Positions 55,513 through 64,000 of a stretch of 64,000 nt of DNA are shown here, one piece after another. The notes below the pieces were generated by a model. The model did not search any database and was not told the DNA's origin. It was given only the letters and a program-made list of their open reading frames with translations. The DNA comes from Larix kaempferi. Taxonomy: Eukaryota > Streptophyta > Pinopsida > Pinales > Pinaceae. Position 1 is the stretch's first letter, and each line of letters begins with the position of its first letter. The position numbers and the translations under genes are program-made. The stretch spans positions 5,077,001 through 5,141,000 of the forward strand of contig BSBM01000036.1 in NCBI GenBank assembly GCA_027924585.1. Reading direction: 5' to 3'.

Positions 55513-57299
55513 TCAAGGTTTTGGAGATGATTCAACAGAGACTCGAACCGGAACAACTCTCCTAGCTTCGCTCAGTTTGGCCTTAAACCTCACAACCCTC
55601 TTCTTTGAAATTCTATTTTGTTTGGCTAATTTTTTATTCTTTGACAGAAGGTTCTTACCATAATCTTTATACTTGAGCTTCTTTTTCTTTAATAGATTCC
55701 ATTTATCGACCCAGGCAGTCAATTCAGCTTTCAAGCTCGCAATTTCTTCCATGGCGAATGCATTGACAACTTGAGCTTCCTTTAGATCGGTTTCCAAAGA
55801 CGATATGACCTGAGCAAAGGGTATTTGAACGAGTTGTTGTGTTGGTTCTATGTTCGGCCTTCTATATCTCCATGCCTTGTGCGTAGCTCCTGATTGACTT
55901 CTTGCTCTGCGTTGGGCATTGGGTTTGATTGTTGAACACTCACACCCTCATGTTCAGAAACAGATACATACTTGAGGTCTAGGATCATAGGACCAATTGG
56001 GGTTTGATTTGGCCGAGACTCGGTAGAATCACTCAGTTCAACCACAGGAGTATCCCTTGCAACCAAATCCTTGCTCGCAAAGAGCACGGTAGCCATGCTA
56101 CTAGTGGTTCAGCGAATTGCTTGATCACTCAGCACCTTACTAATTTCACCTTCAGCCTATTTTTTAGTGATGTTTGTCTGTGGATGTGAAAGGCCATCAT
56201 TTGGACAGGGTGGGATAATCACAGGCTGACTCGTTTGAGGCCGAGAGTCATCAAGGGGTATCTCAGGGTTTGTCTCAGACTCAACCTTAGGGCCACCGTC
56301 ACTTGGGATTTGACCAGGCTCAAATACCTCATTGTCTGGATCATTTTGAGGACCAAGTTCTTCTAACTCAGGTTCATCTAGTTCTATCCCAATACGCCTT
56401 TGCCTGGTTCTAGACCTCCATCAGGGCCACTCATCATTTTCCCCAAAATCATTACGGGCGAGTAACGATTCCCAAGAATCTCCCAGCTCTCTCAATCGGT
56501 AGGAAACAAGTATCTTAATAATCCCATGATGAAACAAACTTTGTTCCTTATCTCCCACATTACCCTGATAAGTGCAGGCCATCTTCTGTAAGCTATTGAG
56601 GAAGTAATACGGCATATTCATGGGATTCCCTTTAAAAAACATTAATAGTCAAAGATGATAAAACTAAGTTTGAGACAATTGTCCCTCGCAGGTGACATAC
56701 CTAATAATAAGCCCGAGCATAGCACGCCACTTCTTCTTCAACAGCCGAGACGGGAAACCAGACTTATATTCAATTCGCCGGTTAGCTGGAGTCAAAAACT
56801 CCTTCCAGTCATCACTCTTCAAATGATTACCCTTATACCAGCATTCTCCTTCCATTGGCAAACCTATAGCCCGAGAGACGAATTCCTTTGACAACTCCAA
56901 CACAATATCTCCTACCTGTGCTTTCACACCATTGAATGAAGTTGTGAATGCCCTAGAAACCATTAAATTAAAACCAGAGAACCTCTGCAGAAACCCTAAC
57001 CATCCTGCCCTAACCACCATCTCACGGCATTCTGGGGCAGCGTCTAAGTATTCATGACCAATGACCTTGAATCTAGAGACGGGGGCCATAGCAATGATCA
57101 CACAAACCTTATGGATCTTCAAAACCCTAACTGAGAAACAAAACAAGTTCATCCTTGGCCCATGCAGGTTTATCAAAGCCCCAACCGACTTCATTTCACC
57201 AGGGTACTGTGAATACTCATGCACAGTCATGGAACGCGGGATCATGGTGTTTTCGAATTGGTGAGGGTTATCAGAACTCACAGAGATCTTACGGTGCAA
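55513..57299 (-). pseudogene. O ORF: conserved N-domain, acidic linker, coiled coil; unknown function
   Basis: Frame from ATG 57299. N-terminal 211 residues with CREMVVRAGWLGFLQRFSGF, RAFTTSFNGVKAQVGDI, LELSKEFVSRAIGLPMEG and LGLIIRYVTCEG, a layout like plant transposon-associated (mobile-domain-like) proteins. After two stops it continues in frame (GNPMNMPYYFLNSLQKMA, 56642-56421), a Pro/Asp/Glu-rich linker to 55848, then after a frameshift a Lys-rich coiled coil (55797-55513, KKKKLKYKDYGKNLLSKNKK). The GTATGT...AG at 56702-56640 is probably not an intron, because coding similarity runs through it. Confidence 0.6.
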
Positions 57300-58305
57300 T
57301 AATGCCTATCAGAAAAATGACAAGCGGGTGATAGTTGGACATGACATTTGCCTCATGTGAATCAACAGATGGAAAAACAAATTGGTTAAGCAAATATCAA
57401 ACCTTTAATCCCCATGATATTTTTTCAATGTTAACTGACACATTCTCATACCAACGCGATGCTAAGGTATAACCAAAGTTTCTAATCTTCAAAGTATAAG
57501 TTAATGGTTACCACCACGTAATCTTCCACCATTACATATCACTAATACCAAGATTTCATAATGTAATATGGTATCGATTTAATTAAAATCATAGTTATTA
57601 TTGTAATGATGAGAAATATTAATAAATGTAACGAAAACCAAAACTATCCTTTGGAGATCATTTTAATCATTGATAATCAAATTATAATATTTATCTCACC
57701 TCCAAGCATCATTAAAAATTTCATAATCCCATAGATCTTATCTCATCATAGAATGGAAAGTTCCCATATGAGGATAAGTATATAGAAGATGGTGAACTTG
57801 TGATATTAAAATAAAATGAGCTTTTACCCTCATAATTGTTATAATGAGAATGACCTTTTGGAAGTGGAAGATTTCATTAGACCAAGCATATGAATTTGAA
57901 AACAGATTTCCATATAAGGTATTGGTCTATTAAGTGAATAGTCAGAGACTATTAATATAATGAATTTGCTTGACTTTGAATTTACAAAGATGACTGATGT
58001 TGTAAAATTAGGAGCTGCTAATTTTCAAGATTATGAATTTTACAAATGATCAACCAGAAATATGAAACTAAGTCAAGAAATTCAATTCAAGTGAAGACTG
58101 ATGTTAATCCCTCTATACCAATCAATTTATCAACTTTATTGGGAGTACCTTCAGAATCAAAGATTCTGAAGGCACTCCTAAAATATTTATAGATGAGTGT
58201 CGATCAAGGTTGTGACATGTAGTATGGTTCCTTGTCATCAAGACGTATGTAATGGCCAATTGGATTTTAGTGTTCAATTGCTCCGGAGGGTGTTGCTTAG
58301 CAACA
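57300..58305. other. O terminal 1 kb, AT-rich, no gene
   Basis: No coding support. The last 15 bases form the palindrome TGTTGCTTAGCAACA (58291-58305). The opposite end has a 7-bp stem GTTGGCC/GGCCAAC (53252-53280). Confidence 0.6.
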
Positions 58306-58310
58306 GTACC

Positions 58311-59671
58311 TCAAACTTCTGCAATTTTTAGAAAATCTACCAAGTCAATTAGACCTCCTGAATGATACTCTCCTTCAATGTATTATTTATTGATGACTGA
58401 CTTTGCTGATGCAGGTGGAAACTAGAAAGAAGTGGGACCAAGGCATGAATGAGGAGATGGACTCATTGGTAAGAAACCAAACTTGGGATTTGGCCCAGTT
58501 GCCTACAGGTAAAAAAGCATTGCAAAATAAATGGGTTTACAAGTTGAAGGAAGAAGATAGAGGCAAGAAGCGGTACAAGGATAAACTTGTTGTAAAGGGG
58601 TTTGCACAAAAGAAATGTATAGATTTTAATGAAATATTTTTTCATGTTGTTAAAATGACTTCAATTAGGACTATTTTAAGTCTAGTGGCGATAGAATATT
58701 TGCATATTGAATAATTAGATGTAAAAACAACATTTCTCCATGGAGATTTCGAAGAAGAAATTTATATGCAGCAGGAAGAAGGGTATGAGTTCAAAGGGAA
58801 GGAGAATTCTGTATGCAGGTTGAAGAAGAGTTTGTATGGTTTGAAGCAAGCTCCAAGACAGTGGTATTTGAAATTTGACAGGCTTATGACAGAACAGGGT
58901 TATAGTAGATGTCATTCTGAACACTATGTTTATTTCAAGAGGCTAGATAATGGAAGATATATTATCTTGTTATTGTATGTGGAGGACATGCTTGTTGCAA
59001 GGTCTAACATGCAGAATATAAATGTGTTCAAAAGGAAGTTAGCTAATTCATTTGCGATGAAGGATTTGGGTGTTAAAAATCAAATCCTTGGTATGAGAAT
59101 AAAAAGAGACAGGAAAAATCGCAAATTGACATTGTCTCATGGTGAGTATATAGAAAAGGTGTTGGAGACATTTAGAATGCATAATACAAAACCAATTAGT
59201 ACATATTTGGCCAACCATTTCAAACTAGGTAAAGAGATGTGTCTCGAGACACAGAAAGAGATGGACTACATATCCAGGGTTCCCTATTCATCAGCATTTG
59301 GCATCTTGATGTATGCCATGGTGTGCACAAGACCATATATTGCACATGTAGTGGGAGTTGTGAGCAAGTATATGAACAATCCAGGTAAAGAACATTGGAA
59401 TGAAGTAAAGTGGATTCTCAGGTATTTGAGAAGTCATACTACTCATGCATTATGTTTTGGAGGTTCAAACACTATTATATAGGGATATGTTGATGCATAT
59501 ATGGCAGGTGATAAAGAGACAAGGAGGAGCACCACCGGGTATGTCTTTACTGTAGGTGGAACAATAGCAAGTTGGATTTCAAAACTTCAAATGGTTGTTT
59601 CACTTTCAACAACGGAAGCAGAGTGTGTTGTTGCTACAGAGGCTAGTAAAGAGATGATTTGGCTATAGAGG
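58311..59671 (+). pseudogene. M part 2: copia RT and RNase H, broken
   Basis: KKWDQGMNEEMDSLVRNQTW, WVYKLKEEDRG, then after a stop LDVKTTFLHGD, SLYGLKQAPRQWY, LLYVEDMLVA (YVDD changed to YVED, a catalytic Asp lost), FAMKDLGVKNQILGM, and RNase [23 protein letters not shown] and [11 protein letters not shown]. It ends at 59671 where N's LTR begins. Same lineage as N. Confidence 0.9.
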
Positions 59672-60845
59672 TGTCATGTCCCCTTAACAGTGATTATTGG
59701 ATCAAGTTCCTAACCCAACCAATCACTTGGGTTCAGGAGACAACTTCATTTACTTGGGGTTAATTTTGAAATTCAAACATTTAATTAATTAGGGAGTGTG
59801 ATTTAATTTTGCCTAAATTTTATTATGCACTTGAGAATAATTATTATTCATAAATTAAGTATTTTTATTTTGAATAAAAGAGGATAATGCTCCACAAGTG
59901 CACCTTAGTGGATAAGGTTGACTGAAGAGATGACTTGCAAAAGAAGTTAAAAGAAAGTATCCAAATCTAGAAAATAGGTAAAAAGGAAAGAAAGATTGCA
60001 CAAATCATAAAGGCAGCAAAAACTCAGGAAAAGCAGTACAAAAGCAAAAAGCGAGATAAAATCAGAAAAACAGTAAAAAGCTAAAGCAGAAAAGACAAAA
60101 GCATAAAGCAAAGCAGAAAAGGAAAAAAGAGGAAAGCAAAGCAGAAAAGGAAAAAGGAGGAGAGAAAAATTTCATTATCCATCCATCAGGGCACATTAGC
60201 ATAGGATACTTGCTCCTTAATGTTGGTTGTGGAGCTTGATCTCCAAATTCAGAGATATTATTATTCAGTCGTGTTTGTACCCCAGCTTTATATGATATTT
60301 AAAAGGACTATACACTCACCCCAACGGGGGGTGTGTGGGGGGGGCGAAGCCTCCCCCCACCGAGATTTGGGGGTAATTACCCCCAGCTGGGGGGTTCGGG
60401 GGCCAGCGGTCCCCCGGCAGGGATTCGGGGGAAGTGCCCCTGAGAAAGCGGGTTCGAGGGCGAAGCCCCCGAAGGAAATTTTTGGGGTTGTTTTACGGGC
60501 CCATGGTTTTGGGTAACCCATGGTATTTTCCCTTTGTATTTCCCCTTTATAAGAAAGACATTGTAATATGGCTAGGGTTGATCTATTAGGTATTATGCAT
60601 TGTAAAGATATCTGAGATTAAGAAGAGAGACTGTTAGACAGTGAAAAGGAAGTGCAGTGGTTGTGCTGCAGGTTGTATCCCTTCACTTTACTGGACGGAA
60701 TGATAATAAGGATTAGCAACTTCAGTGTGGACGTAGCCCAAGTTGGGGTGAACCACGATATATCTATGTCTCTCTCGTAATGTGTGTGTGATTATATTTT
60801 CATTTCCGTTTATTGTTATTGCTCTGTGATCCTGTTTTGATAACA
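59672..60845 (+). repeat. N 5' LTR (1174 bp)
   Basis: TGTCATGTCCCC start, TTTTGATAACA end just before the PBS. It has an A/G-rich repeat (AAAGCAGAAAAGG, 60000-60170) and a GC-rich block (60310-60500). A TTTATAAG box lies at 60546-60553. Confidence 0.85.
60310..60500. repeat. GC-rich G-tract block in N LTR
   Basis: About 190 bp of G-runs and C-runs with repeated GGGGCGAAGCC(T/C)CCCC palindromes (near 60335 and 60460) and GGGGGTAATTACCCCC (60369-60384). Strong hairpin and possible G-quadruplex potential, just upstream of the TATA-like box. Confidence 0.8.
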
Positions 60846-60920
60846 ATTGGTATCAGAGCCAAAGGTCTATTTGGCAGATAAACTCGCAGGAAGCTAGGGT
60901 TTCTCGTTCGAGTGGGAGCA

Positions 60921-61730
60921 ATGGCAGAAGAAGGAAAGTTTAAGGTCGAGAAGTTTAATGGCCAAAACTTTCAGTTATGGAAGATGCAAATGGAGGACTA
61001 TCTGTACCAGAAGGATCTATTCCTGCCGTTGGGAGGAAGAGCAAAGAAGCCGGTGGCTATGAAGGACAAAGAATGGGAGGTTCTTGAAAGAAAGGCATTG
61101 GGAACAATACGGTTGTCCCTGGCTTCGTCGGTGGTTTTCAATATCTCAAAGGAAACGACAATGGAGGGTTTGATGAGCGCACTGGGTAAGTTGTATGAAA
61201 AACCCTCGGCCTCCAATAAGATATTTCTAATGAAGCGTTTATTTAATATGAATATGTCTAAAGGTGGATCTATTACTGATCATTTAAATGAGTTTAATAC
61301 AGTTACAAATCAACTAAGTTTTGTAAGTGTGAACTTTGATGATGAGGTTAGGGATCTTCTAATATTGTGTTCATTGCCAAAAAGATAGAATAGCTTGTTC
61401 ATGGCTGTAATTAACTCTGTCTCTGGTTCAAACACCTTGAAATTTGATGATGTTATTGGTGTTATTTTTAGCGAGGAAATGCAAAGAAAAAGCACAGGTG
61501 AGACATCAAGTAATGCGTTGACCATGGAGAGCAGAGGAAGACAAAAGGAGAGAGGAAAGAGCCAAGGAAATCATGGCAATTCTAAAACAGGTAGATCCAA
61601 GTCCAGACTGGGAAAGGTAGAGTGTTGAAACTATGGAAAGAAAGGACATCTGAAGAAAGACTGCAGATCTCTAAAGAAGAAAGGAGATGCACAGAAGGAA
61701 ACTACCCAGGAAGCAAATGTAGCAGGTGAT
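60921..61730 (+). pseudogene. N Gag, two stops and damaged zinc knuckle
   Basis: From ATG 60921 (MAEEGKFKVEKFNGQNFQLW; the ATG at 60912 is in frame but less conserved). UBN2-type Gag to KR-stop (61386), NSLFMAVINSVSG, basic linker, then EC-stop-NYGKKGHLKKDC: the knuckle's second Cys is Tyr and a TGA lies inside. Same lineage as A's intact Gag. Confidence 0.85.
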
Positions 61731-64000
61731 GTGTTACAAGATGCTTTGATTCTTGCATTAGATAATACTAGTGATTATTGGGTAGTAGATTCAGGGGCTT
61801 CATGTCATGCACACCCCATAGGAAATACTTTCATGATTATGTTCCAGGCGATTTTGGACATGTTTTATTGGGTGATGATGAGCCATGTAAAATTGTTGGA
61901 ATGGGTAAGGTATGGATAAAAGTTAAGAATGAAACTGATTGGCTGTTGAAAGATGTAAGGAATATTCCTACTATGAAAATAAATCTGATCTCAACAAGGC
62001 AGTTGGGAGATGGTGGTTGTCTATCTACATTTGGAGAAAAGTGGTGGAAGATCACTAAAGGATCAATGGTGATAGAAAAAGGAGACAGGGTAGGTACATT
62101 GTATTTATGTCCTCATAATACTGACCATTCTATCTCTTTAGCTTCCACAGGAACAGATACAGCATTATGGCATCATAGGATTGGCCACATGAGTTAGAAG
62201 GGGATGCAGATTCTCCACTCAAGGAAGTTGTTGCCATATTTGAAGCAGGTAAGTTTGGAATTCTGTGAAAACTATGTTTATGGAAAACATAAGAGAGTCA
62301 GATTTCTCAGGGTTGAGAAACAGAAGAAGAATGAAAAGTTAGAGCTTGTGCATACATATGTATGGGGACCAGCTCAGGTACAATCTCTTGGTGACTCTCA
62401 TTATTATGTTATATTATTGATGATGCAACTAGGAAAACTTGGGTTTATTGCATTAGACAGAAATCTGATGTGTTTGCTACTTTTAAGAAGTGGAAAGCTT
62501 TGGTTGAGAATGAGACAGGAAAAAGGTTGAAGTGTCTCAGATCTGATAATGGAGGAGAATACTGCGGCAAGGAGTTTGATAGTTACTGTTCATACCATGG
62601 GATTCGTAGAGAGAAGACAATCCCAGGAACACCACAAGAAAATGGTGTGTCAGAAAGAATGAACAGAACGATCATGGAGCGTGCAAGGTGTATGAGATTG
62701 CATGCAGGGTTTCCCTTACAGTTTTGGGTGGATGCTGTAAATACTGTTGTTTATTTAATAAACAAAGGACCTTCAAGTGCTTTGGATGGTGGTATTCGAG
62801 AGGAGGCATAGACAGATAAAAAGGTAAACTGCTTATTTTTTAGAACATTTGGTTGTGAAGCATTTGTCCATATTGATAAAGATAATAGAACAAAGCTTGA
62901 AGTTAAATCCAAGAAATGTACCTTTATTGGATATTGGGTTGATAAATTTGGTTATCGTTTATGGGATTATGAAAATAACAAAATCATCAGGAGTAGAGAT
63001 GTGATATTCAATGAAAAGGTCATGTATAAATATCAGTTGCAGGGAAAGAAACAGGAAAAAAAAAACACAAAGTACGCAGTGCTTGATGAAATTAAAGAAA
63101 ATGAAGTTCTGAAGGTGCTAGAAAATCAAGAATAGCAGCAAGTACCTGAAACTCCCGCAAGTGTAAGAAGATCTACCAGGTTAAGTAGACTCCCTGAATG
63201 ATACTCTCCTTGAATGTATTATTTATTGATGACTGATTCTGGTGAACCAGAATGTTATGAAGAAGCAATGCAGGTGGAAACTAAAAAGAAATGAGAGCAA
63301 GGCATGAATGAGGAGATGGACTCATTGGTAGGAAACCAGACTTGGGATTTGGTTCAGTTTCCTGCTGGTAAAAGAGTATTGCAGAACAAATGGATTTACA
63401 AGTTGAAGGAAGAAGATTGAGGTATGAAGCGGTACAAGGCCAGACTTGTTGTAAAGGGGTTTGCATAGAAGAAAGGTATAGATTTTGATGAAATATTTTC
63501 TCTTGTTGTTAAGATGACTTCAATTAGGACTATCTTAAGTCTAGTGGAGGTAGAAGATTTGCATCTTGAACAGTTAGATGTAAAAACAACCTTTCTCCAT
63601 GGGGATTTGGAAAAAGAGATATATATATGCAGCAGCCACAAGGGTATGAGGTCAAAGGTAAGGAGAACTTGGTATGCAGGTTGAAAAATATTTTATATGG
63701 CTTGAAGAAAGCTCCAAGGCAGTGGTATTTTATATAGTAGATATCATTCTTACCATTGTGTTTATTTCAAGAAGCTAGACAATGAAAGTTATGTTATCTT
63801 GTTATTGTATGTGGATGACATGCTTGCTCCAGGGTCTAACATGCAGGATATAAATGTACTCAAAAGGAAGCTATCTAATTCATTTACGATGAAGGATTTG
63901 GGTGTTGCAAAGCAAATCCTTGGTATGAGAATAACGAGAGACAGGAAAAATCGCAAATTGACATTGTCTTAGAGTGAGTACATACAAAAAGTGTTGGAGA
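61731..64000 (+). pseudogene. N protease-integrase-RT, broken
   Basis: Protease VVDSGASCHA (about 61785), frameshift near 61840, pre-integrase ALWHHRIGHMS, integrase with HTYVWGP (first catalytic Asp replaced by Tyr), frameshift near 62460, RSDNGGEY and NGVSERMNR (second Asp and Glu kept), RT NKWIYKLKEED, TTFLHGD, LLYVDDMLAPG (YVDD intact) and FTMKDLGVAKQILGM to the window edge. At least five stops and three frameshifts. Confidence 0.88.

Larger units (their letters stand above)
53251..58305. mobile_element. O: 5.05-kb insertion with LTR-type ends, no paired LTR
   Basis: Exact TSD GTACC (53246-53250, 58306-58310), and M reading continues across it. Termini TGTTGG...GCAACA form the short inverted repeat of an LTR, but start and end share no direct repeat, so it is not a two-LTR element. 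Inside: a 706-bp tandem duplication, then a minus-strand gene-like ORF, then about 1 kb of AT-rich DNA. Best reading: a very long solo LTR carrying an ORF. Alternative: an undescribed non-autonomous element. Confidence 0.7.
59672..64000 (+). mobile_element. N: Ty1/copia retrotransposon, 5' part, runs off window
   Basis: 5' LTR 59672-60845, PBS 60848-60859, gag, protease, integrase, RT to the window end. It is inserted in M's RNase H. The TSD (left candidate AGAGG, 59667-59671) cannot be checked because the right end is outside. Confidence 0.88.

Noticed and set aside
56640-56702. Intron (GTATGT...AG) in the O ORF
   Set aside because: The sequence inside keeps coding character (YVTCEG, then FYHL and LLMFF) in the same frame, so two nonsense changes are simpler.
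53251-58305. O as a Helitron or TIR DNA transposon
   Set aside because: Helitrons make no target duplication, and no extended terminal inverted repeat is present; a 5-bp duplication with TG...CA ends fits LTR-type integration.

Overview
This window is plant intergenic DNA built almost entirely from LTR retrotransposons nested inside one another. No host gene, tRNA, rRNA or CRISPR array could be supported. The signs of a seed plant with a large repeat-rich genome are plant Ty1/copia and Ty3/gypsy polyproteins, TGGTATCAGAGC primer-binding sites (initiator-Met tRNA type), TATA boxes of the TATAAATA type inside LTRs, and heavy sequence decay. A gymnosperm is plausible, but the sequence does not prove it. 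Elements are given letters here for reference.

Left part (1-29466): J is a minus-strand Ty3/gypsy element whose protease and gag lie at 1-2690 and whose 5' LTR is at 22592-23423. It has been opened by A (copia, minus, 2924-6337, TSD CTTAG, carrying a remnant C' of another copia) and by B (gypsy, plus, 6568-21073). B holds C (copia, minus, 10042-17339, TSD CTTCT) and D (non-autonomous, minus, 17456-20239). F (copia, minus, 23426-29461, TSD ACACC) sits on the J/H boundary.

Middle part (29467-42790): H is a decayed plus-strand copia element. It was split by G1 (32234-40817), an LTR element with no recognisable polymerase that encodes a zinc-motif/coiled-coil protein. G1 was in turn split by E (32816-38962, TSD ACGAA), a young full-length copia element with an intact 1402-codon polyprotein. 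H ends with an LTR at 40901-41450, followed by about 1.3 kb of unassigned DNA.

Right part (42790-64000): K is a gypsy pol remnant (plus) split by G2 (minus, 43091-47729), a second member of the G family. G2 contains R, a GC-rich insertion with a poly(A) tail and 17-bp target duplication, and R contains Q, a 745-bp solo LTR (TSD GTTTG). L is a decayed minus-strand gypsy gag-pro. M is a copia remnant (plus) split by O (53251-58305, TSD GTACC), a 5.05-kb insertion with LTR-like termini and a gene-like ORF, and by N, a related copia element with a complete 5' LTR that runs off the right edge.

The elements most worth a second look are the G family (a protein of unknown role, and mismatched LTR pairs), O (possibly a giant solo LTR carrying a gene), D (a non-autonomous partner of the E family, sharing its LTR layout and a 3' UTR block), R (a LINE-type retrocopy), and a TGA codon conserved at the same place in C and F.
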